Shown one piece after another: positions 31,924 to 44,359 of a stretch of DNA of 64,000 nt. The translations under genes and the position numbers were made by a program. The first letter of the stretch is position 1. The number at the start of each line of letters is the position of its first letter. The notes under the pieces are model-generated. The model saw nothing but the letters and a program-made list of their open reading frames with translations. It was not told where the DNA came from and did no database searches. This DNA comes from JALOAT01 sp041687015 (GTDB lineage Bacteria > Pseudomonadota > Gammaproteobacteria > Thiohalomonadales > Thiohalomonadaceae), in contig JAWLCT010000011.1 in NCBI GenBank assembly GCA_041687015.1, positions 19,096 to 83,095 of the forward strand, read 5' to 3'.

Positions 31924-34812
31924 ATGATGTCAGGGCTCGGAAGCCTGCGCGGGCGCATCGTCGCTCTCTCGGTGGTGCTCATTCTCGGTTTGCTGACCGC
32001 GGCCGCGTATCTGCACGGGCGGGTAGCCGATTCCCTCAGCTATTCGCAGCAGGCCAGTGCGCGTCACACCGAACTGGCGGACGCTCTGAACCAGGTCACC
32101 ACCGCCCTCTACGATGCGGAAGGCAGCCTTTACCAATACGCGGTGCTGATGGATGACAGCCAGCGTCTGACGGCCGAATCAGCACGGCGGCGGGCGCGGG
32201 ACGGGGTGGCGCATTTTCAAGCACTCACCGAGCAGTTGGGTGACGAAACGCTGGTCGCCGAGGCGGGTCGCCTGCGCGCAACCGTGGCCGACATCGATCG
32301 CGATGCACGCGAGCTCATTCAGTTGCTTTCCCGCGTGGAGACACGTTATCCGGTTTCCCGCATCATCTCCTCACGACTACATCCCAATCATCTGCGCTTC
32401 ATCACTCTCGCCGACGCAACCCTGACCGAGCTCGAGCAGGCCGGTGACGGGCAGCCCGAAGTCAGCCGCCTTCTCCAGGACGCCCGCTACTTCTGGCTGC
32501 AACAGATTGCGGTGGTGCGCATGTATCTGGCGACGCGCTCGGGCGTGTTCGGTCAACCGCAGGAAGTCATGAATCAGCAACTCGCCAACCGCCGGCACTA
32601 CATGGGGGCGTTGGACGAGACCTTGCAGCGCCTCGTGCGATTGGAAAACGCCGAGCGGCTCGATTTCGTGGCGAGTGTGGCGCTCGAGGAAATGCTGGCG
32701 GTCCGTGGGAATTTCGAGCGCGACTTCGCCGATGTGGTGGCACTTTACGACTCGGACCGCTGGCGCGCCGATGTGCCGTTCCTGCGCGAGCGCATCAAAC
32801 CCGATTTTGCCGAAGTGTGGCGCGTGGTTCGCAACATCGACGCGCGACTGGCCGCTCTCGCCAGCACGGCCATGCAGGAGTCGCACGAAGTCGCCAACCT
32901 GATGTCCTCGTTCGTATGGCTGGTCACGGGGTTGATCGGTGGCTTCATTCTGCTGACCAACGTCTCTTACGAGTTCCTGATCCGGCGGCCCATGGGGCAT
33001 CTCACCAATGCGCTGCGCGCATTGGAGCAAGGCGTGTCGTACACGCCGCTGATGCAGACCCATGCGCGCGAAATCGATGCCATGCTGGCGGCATTCAGGG
33101 ATATGCAGCGCCAGGTGTATGCACGCGAGACGCGACTCGCCGCGATTCTCGACAACGCCGGGGAAGGCATCATCACCATCGACCAGGAAGGCCGCATCGG
33201 CACCTTCAATAACGCCGCGGAACAGTTGTTCCAGTACCGTGCCGAAGAGGTGCTGGGCAGGAATGTTTCCATGCTCATGCCCCATCCCGCCCGCGACGAA
33301 CACGACAGCTATATACGACGCTATCTCGAAACCGGGAACGGTCGCATCCTCGGCACGGAAATGAACGTGACGGCCCAGCGCAAGGACGGTGCGCTGTTCC
33401 CCATGTCCATCAAGGTGACGGAGCTGATGCTGGACGGTCGGCGTTATTTCACCGCCATCGTGGCGGATATCAGCGAACGCAAGGCCCTGCTGGATCACCT
33501 GCGCCAACTCGCCGAGCATGATTCGCTCACCGGTCTATACAACCGTCAGTACTTCCTCGAGGAACTCGAGCGGGTGGTGGAAAGGGCGCGGCGTCAGGGT
33601 GGGCTTGATTGTGCGTTGCTGTACATCGACCTGGACAATTTCAAATTCGTGAATGACACCCTGGGCCACATGGCCGGTGACAAGGTGCTCATCGAAGTCG
33701 CCGGCATCATCCAAAAGCGCTCACGGCGCGGCGACATCCTGGCGCGCCTTGGCGGCGACGAGTTCGCCGTGCTGCTGTTCGACGTGAACGAAGAAACAGC
33801 ACGTGCGGTGGCCGATTCCTATCGCCAGACCATGGCCGAATACACCTACCGTGACGAGGGACGCCTCATCGATATCGGTTGCTCCATCGGTGTGGCGCTA
33901 CTGCTGCCCGAGGTGAGGACCAAGGAAGATCTGATGGCGCGCGCCGACCTTTCCTGCCACATGGCCAAGCGGGCGGGGCGCAACTGTGTGCACGTTTACC
34001 GGTTGGACGACAACCAGAGCCTGGCCGACATGAGTGCCGACATGGGTTGGGCACGCACCATCAAGGAGAGCATCGAAGCGGATCGCTTCGATTTCGCGTT
34101 ACAGCCCATCGTCGACGTGACCAGCGGCCGCGTCGCCAGTCACGAGGTTCTGCTGCGCATGCTGGACCCGGACGGCGGCGTGATCATGCCCTCGGGCTTC
34201 ATTCCGGCCGCTGAACGCTTCGGTCTCATCCTCGACATCGACCGCTGGGTGGTGGAAAACGCCATCGCGCTGCTCGCGCACCGGGGTGGTCAGGAACGCT
34301 TCGCAGTGAACCTTTCGGCCATGAGCATGGGCGATGCGGGCTTCCTCGGGCACCTCACGGCGGCCTTGGAGCGCCACGGAGTCGCGCCCGATCGGCTCAC
34401 CTTCGAAATCACGGAAACCGTGGCCATCGCGGATTTGTCCGCCGCCAGCGTCTTGCTCGAACAGCTGCGTGCACTGGGTTGCAGCACGGCGCTGGACGAC
34501 TTCGGCTCCGGCTACAGCTCCTTCGCCTACCTCAAAGACCTGCCGGTGGATTACGTGAAAATCGACGGCTCCTTCGTGCGCAGCATCGACCAGGACCCGC
34601 TGCACCTGGCCATGGTGCGCTCCATGAACGAGATCGCCCACGCCATGGGCAAGCGCACGGTGGCCGAGTTCGTGGGTAGCGCACGTGGCCTGGAGATCAT
34701 CGCCGAACTCGGGGTGGACTACGCCCAGGGTTATCACACGGGCATGCCGGAGCTCGCCGGGTACCCGGCGCTCATCGGCGGTTCCCGCGTCGGCGCGGCG
34801 CGGGTAGAATGA
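31924..34812 (+). CDS. Membrane PAS-GGDEF-EAL c-di-GMP enzyme
   Basis: A 962-residue protein. A membrane helix at about 12-32 and another at about 325-347 enclose a 290-residue helical periplasmic sensor domain; then come a PAS domain (about 395-515), GGDEF (about 525-690) with ARLGGDEFAVLLF and I-site RRGD five residues before it, and EAL (about 715-955). The EAL motif reads EVLLR, with FEITE, DDFGSGYSSFAYL and YVKIDGSF intact, so both synthesis and hydrolysis of c-di-GMP are possible. The end overlaps the icd region by 4 bp only if an upstream icd start is used. Confidence 0.93.
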   Translation: MMSGLGSLRGRIVALSVVLILGLLTAAAYLHGRVADSLSYSQQASARHTELADALNQVTTALYDAEGSLYQYAVLMDDSQRLTAESARRRARDGVAHFQALTEQLGDETLVAEAGRLRATVADIDRDARELIQLLSRVETRYPVSRIISSRLHPNHLRFITLADATLTELEQAGDGQPEVSRLLQDARYFWLQQIAVVRMYLATRSGVFGQPQEVMNQQLANRRHYMGALDETLQRLVRLENAERLDFVASVALEEMLAVRGNFERDFADVVALYDSDRWRADVPFLRERIKPDFAEVWRVVRNIDARLAALASTAMQESHEVANLMSSFVWLVTGLIGGFILLTNVSYEFLIRRPMGHLTNALRALEQGVSYTPLMQTHAREIDAMLAAFRDMQRQVYARETRLAAILDNAGEGIITIDQEGRIGTFNNAAEQLFQYRAEEVLGRNVSMLMPHPARDEHDSYIRRYLETGNGRILGTEMNVTAQRKDGALFPMSIKVTELMLDGRRYFTAIVADISERKALLDHLRQLAEHDSLTGLYNRQYFLEELERVVERARRQGGLDCALLYIDLDNFKFVNDTLGHMAGDKVLIEVAGIIQKRSRRGDILARLGGDEFAVLLFDVNEETARAVADSYRQTMAEYTYRDEGRLIDIGCSIGVALLLPEVRTKEDLMARADLSCHMAKRAGRNCVHVYRLDDNQSLADMSADMGWARTIKESIEADRFDFALQPIVDVTSGRVASHEVLLRMLDPDGGVIMPSGFIPAAERFGLILDIDRWVVENAIALLAHRGGQERFAVNLSAMSMGDAGFLGHLTAALERHGVAPDRLTFEITETVAIADLSAASVLLEQLRALGCSTALDDFGSGYSSFAYLKDLPVDYVKIDGSFVRSIDQDPLHLAMVRSMNEIAHAMGKRTVAEFVGSARGLEIIAELGVDYAQGYHTGMPELAGYPALIGGSRVGAARVE

Positions 34813-34841
34813 CAGGTTTTCCGCACAGTCCCGGAGTCCCC

Positions 34842-36101
<1,260 letters not shown>

Positions 36102-36110
36102 TCGGCAGTG

Positions 36111-36143
36111 GGAGAGCGGCCCCGCCGCTCTCCCTTGATTTTC
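36111..36143 (+). terminator. Rho-independent terminator of icd
   Basis: GGGAGAGCGG (36111-36120) pairs perfectly with CCGCTCTCCC (36126-36135) over a five-base loop, followed by TTGATTTT. The rest of the 256-bp gap up to clpS (36144-36357) shows no gene and probably holds the clpS promoter. Confidence 0.88.
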
Positions 36144-36357
36144 TGAATTTTCCTGCGCGGCGGCTCTCTAAGCCTGGTGTGTCGGTTCGCTCGTGCCCGC
36201 AATCGCGGCCTGTGAAGCAGTATGCTGGAGCGTCCCTTGTCGAACGCCGCGGATTCCTGAATACTCAAGTCAACCAGTCAGGTCGACGGGGACCCGCTTC
36301 GGTTTTCCCGCCGCGCGCCGATATCCTTAACGCGCTGCCGCGTGCCAGTTTCATGCA

Positions 36358-36675
36358 ATGAGCGAACATCAACCCGACAAATCCGATGGGTTGGTCGTCC
36401 AGGAGAGCAAGCCCAAGCTCCAGCGACCCCCCATGTATAAAGTGATACTGTTGAACGACGACTACACTCCCATGGAGTTCGTCGTCCATGTTCTCGAGGC
36501 GTTCTTTGGCATGGATAGGCCGAAGGCGACTCGGATCATGCTGACCGTCCATACCCAGGGCAAGGCGGTCTGCGGCGTCTTCACGCGGGAGGTGGCGGAG
36601 ACGAAAGTGGCCCAGGTCAACGACTACTCGCGCCAGAACCAGCACCCTTTGATGTGCACCATGGAGGCGGGTTAG
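36358..36675 (+). CDS. clpS: ATP-dependent Clp protease adaptor ClpS
   Basis: A 105-residue adaptor that hands N-degron proteins to ClpAP. The binding-pocket motif YKVILLNDDYTPMEFVVHVL and the later HTQGKAVCGVFTREVAETKV are fully conserved. clpA follows after 14 bp. With bpt and aat nearby on the other strand, the N-end rule genes are gathered in one place. Confidence 0.96.
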   Translation: MSEHQPDKSDGLVVQESKPKLQRPPMYKVILLNDDYTPMEFVVHVLEAFFGMDRPKATRIMLTVHTQGKAVCGVFTREVAETKVAQVNDYSRQNQHPLMCTMEAG

Positions 36676-36689
36676 TCCGGAGCATTGCC

Positions 36690-38966
<2,277 letters not shown>

Positions 38967-38978
38967 CCGTTCCGGGCT

Positions 38979-39165
38979 AAAACGCGGAGGTCGCGGAGGC
39001 GCGGAGGACGCGGAGTTAAAGGACTAAGTGTGCACCACCCAAATTGATGCGGTACGAAACGCTCGGTCCAAGCCGGGAGCTTTCGGTTATCTGCGTGTGT
39101 CGGATGGGCGCGCACGCAAATAGAGATTCTCTCTCCGCGCCTCCGCGTCCTCCGCGTTTCAACCG
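38979..39165. repeat. Inverted repeat of CGCGGAGG type between clpA and infA
   Basis: The left arm AAAACGCGGAGGTCGCGGAG then GCGCGGAGGACGCGGAG (38980-39015) is mirrored by a right arm CTCTCCGCGCCTCCGCGTCC then TCCGCGTTTCAA (39130-39163). The spacer of about 110 bp holds no gene. A bidirectional terminator follows. Similar arms occur at 55136-55285. Confidence 0.8.
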
Positions 39166-39170
39166 TGGAA

Positions 39171-39207
39171 AACGAAAAACGCCCGGCTTGGCCGGGCGTT
39201 TTTCGTT
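39171..39207. terminator. Perfect bidirectional terminator between clpA and infA
   Basis: A 17-bp perfect stem, AACGAAAAACGCCCGGC / GCCGGGCGTTTTTCGTT, with a TTG loop. A-run on one side and T-run on the other make it work for both convergent transcripts. Confidence 0.95.
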
Positions 39208-39215
39208 GGGGCGGG

Positions 39216-39434
39216 TCAGCGGGCGCGGAAGGTGATGCGTCCCTTGGTCAGGTCGTAAGGCGTAAGCTGCACGGTGACCTTGTCGCCCGTGAGGATGCGG
39301 ATGTAGTGCTTGCGCATCTTGCCCGAAATATGGGCGGTGACCACGTGACCGTTTTCCAGTTCGACGCGGAACATGGTGTTGGGCAGGGTCTCGACGACCG
39401 TGCCTTCCATTTCAATGCCTTCTTCTTTCGCCAT
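39216..39434 (-). CDS. infA: Translation initiation factor IF-1
   Basis: A 72-residue OB-fold protein that binds the ribosomal A site. MAKEEGIEMEGTVVETLPNT, FRVELENGHVVTAHISGKMR and the ending LTPYDLTKGRITFR match IF-1 almost exactly. Placed after bpt with 110 bp between, as in many gammaproteobacteria. Confidence 0.98.
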   Translation of the reverse strand: MAKEEGIEMEGTVVETLPNTMFRVELENGHVVTAHISGKMRKHYIRILTGDKVTVQLTPYDLTKGRITFRAR

Positions 39435-39544
39435 GCGTTACCTGTATCGCTCCCGAGAACCGTGTAAAGCCGCGAATGATGCACTATCCGCCCGATTTAA
39501 TAAAGCGGCACTGCATCAGCAGCGCTTCCGGCGCAAGGTATAGC

Positions 39545-40267
39545 TCAAGCGAGGCGCTGCCACGAGCCCTTACGGAAGCCTTCCAGGGGTCGGTAGCGCA
39601 GCTTGTAGGACATCTTCGGGCATTCCTCGATGAGATAGCCCAGGTACACCCAGGGTAGCCCGAGCCGACGTGCTTCGGCGATTTGCCATAGCACCGCCAG
39701 TACGCCCAATCCGCGGGCGTGCTCGTCCGGGTCGAAAAAGGTATACATGGCGGAGAGCCCGTCAACCATGCAGTCCACCACCGCCACGGCAAGCAGTCGG
39801 CCGTCCTTGCGGAATTCCACAAAGCGGGTGTCGGCCCAGGTACTCAGCAGAAATTGCCGGTATTGGGTGGGGCTATCCGAGTCCATGCCGCCGCCGGGAT
39901 GACGTGCATGGGTGTAGCGCCGGTACAGGGCAAAGTGCTCTTCGTCGTAAACCCCTTCGCGGATGGTCAGTTCCAGGTCCCGGTTGCGTTCCCAGGTGCG
40001 CCTCTGACTGCGATCGGGGCGGAATTCAGCGACGGGGATACGCACCGCGATGCAGGCGTCGCAGCCCTCGCAACGTGGACGGTACACGTAGGCGCCGCTA
40101 CGGCGGAAACCGTGCCGGGCCAGTTCGCCGTACAGCGCATTGTTCATGGGCGTGTGCGGATCCGCGAACAGCGTGACGGCCTTCCGATCGGGCAGATAAC
40201 TGCACTCGTGAACCGGCGTGGCGTAAAACGCCAGTTGGCGGGCAGCGGAGGCGGCGGCCAGCGTCAT
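39545..40267 (-). CDS. bpt: Aspartate/glutamate leucyltransferase (Bpt, ATE family)
   Basis: A 240-residue aminoacyl-tRNA-protein transferase of the bacterial ATE group that adds Leu to N-terminal Asp or Glu, making N-degrons. The N-terminal cysteine cluster is present as HECSYL and RCEGCDACIAVRI; later NNALYGELARHGFRRSG and LGLPWVYLGYLIEECPKMSY are conserved. It overlaps aat by 4 bp. Confidence 0.94.
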   Translation of the reverse strand: MTLAAASAARQLAFYATPVHECSYLPDRKAVTLFADPHTPMNNALYGELARHGFRRSGAYVYRPRCEGCDACIAVRIPVAEFRPDRSQRRTWERNRDLELTIREGVYDEEHFALYRRYTHARHPGGGMDSDSPTQYRQFLLSTWADTRFVEFRKDGRLLAVAVVDCMVDGLSAMYTFFDPDEHARGLGVLAVLWQIAEARRLGLPWVYLGYLIEECPKMSYKLRYRPLEGFRKGSWQRLA

Positions 40268-40977
40268 GGGGTCGCCTCGAAGTGCCAGGGGGCGGGGATA
40301 CCCGGCTCCTCGGCAAACAGGTCCAGCAGCCCTTCAAATTGCTCGCGCGGAATGGGGCGGGCGCCCAGGCTTTCCAGGTGCGCCGTGCTCACCTGGCAGT
40401 CGATCAGGCCGAAACCCCAGCGCTTCAGTTGCTGCACCAGGTGCACGAAGGCGACCTTCGATGCATCGGTGCGGCGGGTGAACATGGATTCTCCGAAAAA
40501 CACCCGCCCGATGGCCACGCCGTACAAGCCGCCCACCAACTCACCGCCCACCCAGCTTTCCACCGAATGGGCGTAGCCGAGCCTGTGCAACGCCAGGTAG
40601 GCGCGGTGCATGTCCGCGGTGATCCATGTCCCCAGGCCGTCGTCACGCGGCTCGGCACAGGCGCTGACCACCCGGGCGAAGGCCTGGTCCAGGGTGATCT
40701 GAAAGGTGTCGCGTCGCACGGCCTTGGCCAGGCTGCGCGAGACACGCAATTCATCGGGAAACAGCACCGCGCGCGGGCTCGGTGTCCACCAGAGAATGGG
40801 TTGGCCCTCACTGAACCAGGGGAAAATGCCCTGGCGATAGGCCGCCAGGAGCCAGCGGGGCGAGAGGTCGCCGCCCACCGCCAGCAGGCCGTTCGGGTCC
40901 TTCAGTGCGTGCTGGGTGGGGGGGAAGGTAACGCTGCGATCGGCCGGGTCCAGCCAGTAAGGTCCACGGCGGGTCAT
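40264..40977 (-). CDS. aat: Leucyl/phenylalanyl-tRNA-protein transferase
   Basis: A 237-residue enzyme that attaches Leu or Phe to proteins with N-terminal Lys or Arg. FPPTQHALKDPNGLLAVGGD, YRQGIFPWFSEGQPILWWTP, GYAHSVESWVGGELVGGLYG and FFGESMFTRRTDASKVAFVH are diagnostic. It lies between the acyltransferase-like gene and bpt with 4-bp overlaps on both sides, forming a tight operon. Confidence 0.96.
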   Translation of the reverse strand: MTRRGPYWLDPADRSVTFPPTQHALKDPNGLLAVGGDLSPRWLLAAYRQGIFPWFSEGQPILWWTPSPRAVLFPDELRVSRSLAKAVRRDTFQITLDQAFARVVSACAEPRDDGLGTWITADMHRAYLALHRLGYAHSVESWVGGELVGGLYGVAIGRVFFGESMFTRRTDASKVAFVHLVQQLKRWGFGLIDCQVSTAHLESLGARPIPREQFEGLLDLFAEEPGIPAPWHFEATP

Positions 40978-42107
40978 GACTTCTTGTACGGCAGGTGGTC
41001 GGCAAGCTCGCGCATGTACTCCTCAATGGCCGCTTCTTCATGGGCCAGGTACCTGGCTACCGCCTCGCTAAAACCGCCATGGGCCAGCCAGTGGGTCGAC
41101 CAGGTCGGCACCGGCTCGAAGCCCCGGCCGACCTTGTGTTCGCCCTGGGCACCCGGCTCGAAGCGGCTCAGCCCGTGCTCGATGCAGTAGTCGAGGCCCA
41201 CATAGTAACAGGCTTCGAAGTGCAAACTGTTGAACTCCGCCTCACAACCCCAATGCCGTCCGTAAAGGGCATCGCTACCCCGGAAGCTGAGGGCTCCCGC
41301 CACGTAGCGTCCCTCGTGGCGCGCCATGACCAGCACCACCTGCCCGGGCATGGTTTCGCTCAGTGACCGGAAAAAGGCATCGCTCAAGGTGGCATAGCCG
41401 CCACGCTTGTCGAACGTGCCGGCATAGAACCGGTGGAAGGCGGCCCATTCGGCGTCACCGATGTCGCGACCTTCGTGCAGCTCCAGGGACACGCCCTGTT
41501 CGCGCACCCGGCGCCGTTCGCGTTTGAGCTTCTTGCGCTTTTCCGCCGTAAAACCATCGAGGAAATCATCGAAATCGCGATAGCCCCGGTTGAACCAGTG
41601 AAATTGGGTGCCGGCACGGCGCAACATACCGTGCCCGTGCAGAAACGCCGTCTGCTCGGCATCGGGAAACAGCACGTGCAGGGAGGAACACCCCAGGGAA
41701 CGGGCCTGTTCGAGGGCGTGTTCCAGTAACTGGCGGGCGAGATCCGCCGGTGCATCGGGGGCCAGCAACAGGCGGGGTCCGGTGGCTGGAGTATAGGGGA
41801 CGGCGGAGACCAGCTTGGGATAGTAGGCAAGGCCCGCGCGCTGGTAGGCATCGGCCCAGGACCAGTCGAACACCAATTCCCCGTACGAATTGTCCTTCAA
41901 ATAGAGGGGCAGGGCGCCCATCAGTCGCTCCCCCTGCCAGGCGAGCAGGTGGCGTGGCAGCCAACCCCAGCGCTCGCCCACGCAGCCGTGCCGCTCAAGC
42001 CCGGCCAGGAAGGCATGGCGCAGGAAAGGATTGTGGTCGGGACCGACAAGGGCATCCCACTGATCGGCGGCCACGGCCGCCAGGCTGTCACAAACGGCGA
42101 TTTTCAT
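40974..42107 (-). CDS. GNAT/FemAB-like N-acyltransferase (COG3146)
   Basis: A 377-residue protein with two GNAT-like halves as in the peptidogalycan biosynthesis/DUF482 group. HNPFLRHAFLAGLERHGCVG, RHLLAWQGERLMGALPLYLK, FHWFNRGYRDFDDFLDGF and GRHWGCEAEFNSLHFEACYY are family signatures. ATG 42107 fits these; an upstream frame extension has no homology. Often found with aat and bpt in gammaproteobacteria. Substrate unknown. Confidence 0.88.
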   Translation of the reverse strand: MKIAVCDSLAAVAADQWDALVGPDHNPFLRHAFLAGLERHGCVGERWGWLPRHLLAWQGERLMGALPLYLKDNSYGELVFDWSWADAYQRAGLAYYPKLVSAVPYTPATGPRLLLAPDAPADLARQLLEHALEQARSLGCSSLHVLFPDAEQTAFLHGHGMLRRAGTQFHWFNRGYRDFDDFLDGFTAEKRKKLKRERRRVREQGVSLELHEGRDIGDAEWAAFHRFYAGTFDKRGGYATLSDAFFRSLSETMPGQVVLVMARHEGRYVAGALSFRGSDALYGRHWGCEAEFNSLHFEACYYVGLDYCIEHGLSRFEPGAQGEHKVGRGFEPVPTWSTHWLAHGGFSEAVARYLAHEEAAIEEYMRELADHLPYKKS

Positions 42108-42164
42108 TGGGATGGACCTGCTTCCGGGAGCTTCACGAACACCCGGCACGATGCCAAGGCCATG

Positions 42165-42200
42165 TTCTCTCCGTGGCCTCCGTGATGCGTTTTTCTTCCC
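42165..42200. repeat. Half-arm of the CCGTGGCCTCCGTG repeat type
   Basis: The stretch CTCTCCGTGGCCTCCGTGAT then GCGTTTTTC shows the same short-period pattern as the inverted arms elsewhere, without a partner arm. It lies in the 108-bp gap between the LTA-synthase-like and acyltransferase-like genes. Confidence 0.4.
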
Positions 42201-42215
42201 TGTTTCGCAGGGGCG

Positions 42216-44246
42216 TCAGGGGAGCGTAGGTCCCTTGCGTACCCGGTGCCAGCCGAGGGCACGCAGCGCGTCGTACTCGCGCACGGCCGGCTTGAGCGTC
42301 GGGGCTTGCGCGGGCGGCGGGATGCCGGGCAGGGCATAGGCGACATCCTTCTGGCCCCAGGGCGCCACAAAGTCCTGGCCCACCACGAAGTGGTCGCCAA
42401 AGCCGTAGCTGGGGGTGCTTTTGCCCAGCAGGTCACGCCCGAAGGCGGCATAGCGGAAATCGGCCGGGGCGCTCAACTCGTAGAGTGTCGGGGCGATGTC
42501 GATGTGGGCACCCGCCGTGTTGAGCGTTCCGGTACGCGGACCCAGCACCTGCGGCCCGTAGAGGATGAAGGGCACGCCGACCTGTTCATAGACGCCGTCG
42601 CCGGGAAAGCGGATTTGCAGGCGCGCGGTGTGATCGCCGGTGATGGCGAACAAGGGTGCGCTCAGGCGCCGTTCGGCCTCGGCCACGAAACGCCCGGTCT
42701 CGCGATCCGTGTACCACAAATGGCCGAGCACCTTGAGCGTGTCGGCCTTGGTGGCCTGCAACGGTGCCGGCAGGGCCTGCAGCGGAAAGCCCAACGCCTG
42801 GAGATCCAGGTCGTAGGGCGGGTGGTTGCTGGTGGTCAGGATGAAGTTGAAGCTGGGCGTCTCGTCCGTGACCGTGTCGCGCACGAAGTCGAACAGGTAT
42901 TCGTCAGCCACACCCCATTCGTTGCTGGGCGTGCCTTCGCGCACCATGCTGCCGCCGCCCCAAACCTCGTCGAAGCCCTGTGCCAGGGCGAAGCTGTCCA
43001 GGCGCTGCCAGCCGAGATAACCGCCATAGAAGAAGCGGGTCCGGTAGCCGAGGCGGCGGAAATTCTCCGCCACCGCGGTGGGGTAGGCGCGCACCGCCGT
43101 GGTTTCGTAATTGATGTTGAGCCCCGTTTCCGGCATGCCCGCGATGAGCGCGTTCATGGAGCCGATGGTGCCGCTCGCCGAAGGCAGGAAGTTGCGGAAA
43201 TAGAGGCCCTTGTCCGACAACGCCGCGAGCGCGGGCGAGAGCCCCATGTGCCGGTATTCGGGCAACACCGTCCAGCCGTCGTGGCTTTCCAGCAGGATCA
43301 AAAACACGTGGCGCGGCGGCGTGGCGGTGCCGCGTGCGGTCACGCTGAGATTGTCGTCGAGATTGTTTCCGACCGGGTCCGGCGGCAGACCGCGCTGCTC
43401 ACGAATCAGCCGCACGGCATCGCGCAACTCACCCGCCCAGAAGGCGCCGTCGCCACCGGCCAGTTCCGCGCGCACCTTGGTTTCCACGGCCTGGGCGAAG
43501 GCCGTGAACGGGTTGATGACGGTGCGGTTCAGGAACAGATCATCGGCGACGAACGCATGCTTGAGCAGAATCGGTTCGCCCCAGAGGGTGCCACCGCGTG
43601 CCATGGCGACCACGAAAAGCAACAGTCCCAGGGTCACCGCGGTGCGCCGACCGGCGCCACGGGCAGTGGAAAGCGCATGAAGCCAAGCGGGCGTGGTCCC
43701 GAGCCAGGCGCGGACCAGACGCAGGCTGAGCCAGGCCGTCATCGCCACACCAAGCAGCACCGGAATCGGATGGTAGTCCTTCCAGACGGTGATCAGGATG
43801 GCCGTGGTGTCGTCGTGAAACAGGCCGAAGATGTGCTGGTTGAACTGATCGTTGTATTCGCTGAAGAACACCAGATCCGCACCAAAGGCGAACATGGCAA
43901 GGCACGCGTAGAAATAAGCCACGCCGCGCCGCAAGCGTGTGATGGTGTTGCCTGCGGCAAACACCACGGTCGCCACTGAAAGCAGGAAGGTGGGCAACAC
44001 CCACATGGCGGCGGTGGAAAGATCGAAGCGCAGCCCGGTGAGTAACACCCGAGCCAGCTCGGCCGGCAGCCATTCGCTCATCTGCACGTGGAAGGTGCCG
44101 ACGAGAATGACGCGGAAGATCTGCAAGGTGGCAAGAATGAACAGCCAAAGCTGCAGGTCCTTGCCCCATTGGTGCACGAGCGCGCCCCAGCCCTTGGCAG
44201 GGACGCGAGCGACAGAGGAGTTGGCCACAGAGTACGCAGAGTTCAT
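42216..44246 (-). CDS. LTA-synthase/phosphoglycerol-transferase-like membrane sulfatase-fold protein
   Basis: A 676-residue protein with five N-terminal helices (about 25-220) and an extracytoplasmic alkaline-phosphatase-fold domain (about 290-640). Sequence marks are FLILLESHDGWTV, the nucleophile Thr region SASGTIGSMNALIAGMPETG, FYGGYLGW, FILTTSNHPPY and FAITGDHTARLQI. In Gram-negatives such enzymes decorate periplasmic glucans or lipids with phosphoglycerol or phosphoethanolamine. The listed ATG gives NSAYSVANSS, derived from repeat DNA; a GTG at 44176 (VHQWGKDLQLWLF) may be the true start. Confidence 0.85.
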   Translation of the reverse strand: MNSAYSVANSSVARVPAKGWGALVHQWGKDLQLWLFILATLQIFRVILVGTFHVQMSEWLPAELARVLLTGLRFDLSTAAMWVLPTFLLSVATVVFAAGNTITRLRRGVAYFYACLAMFAFGADLVFFSEYNDQFNQHIFGLFHDDTTAILITVWKDYHPIPVLLGVAMTAWLSLRLVRAWLGTTPAWLHALSTARGAGRRTAVTLGLLLFVVAMARGGTLWGEPILLKHAFVADDLFLNRTVINPFTAFAQAVETKVRAELAGGDGAFWAGELRDAVRLIREQRGLPPDPVGNNLDDNLSVTARGTATPPRHVFLILLESHDGWTVLPEYRHMGLSPALAALSDKGLYFRNFLPSASGTIGSMNALIAGMPETGLNINYETTAVRAYPTAVAENFRRLGYRTRFFYGGYLGWQRLDSFALAQGFDEVWGGGSMVREGTPSNEWGVADEYLFDFVRDTVTDETPSFNFILTTSNHPPYDLDLQALGFPLQALPAPLQATKADTLKVLGHLWYTDRETGRFVAEAERRLSAPLFAITGDHTARLQIRFPGDGVYEQVGVPFILYGPQVLGPRTGTLNTAGAHIDIAPTLYELSAPADFRYAAFGRDLLGKSTPSYGFGDHFVVGQDFVAPWGQKDVAYALPGIPPPAQAPTLKPAVREYDALRALGWHRVRKGPTLP

Positions 44247-44345
44247 GGAGAAAGTGGGTGGTGAATGCTGGTTACACCATGGACACGGAAGCCGGGTCCG
44301 CTCGTTTCCTGCCGACGTCCTTCACTGATCTCTGGTCTCTGTGGC
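44225..44345. repeat. Degenerate inverted repeat at the start of the LTA-synthase-like gene
   Basis: GCCACAGAGTACGCAGAGTT (44224-44243) is mirrored by TCTCTGGTCTCTGTGGCA (44330-44347). The left arm overlaps the proposed start codon at 44246. No gene is seen in the 113-bp gap to trxB. Confidence 0.55.
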
Positions 44346-44359
44346 ATTGGCTCCCTTGA

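Noticed and set aside
38967..39215. tRNA gene near infA, as found in some relatives
   Set aside because: No cloverleaf or TTCRA box; the space holds an inverted repeat and a terminator.
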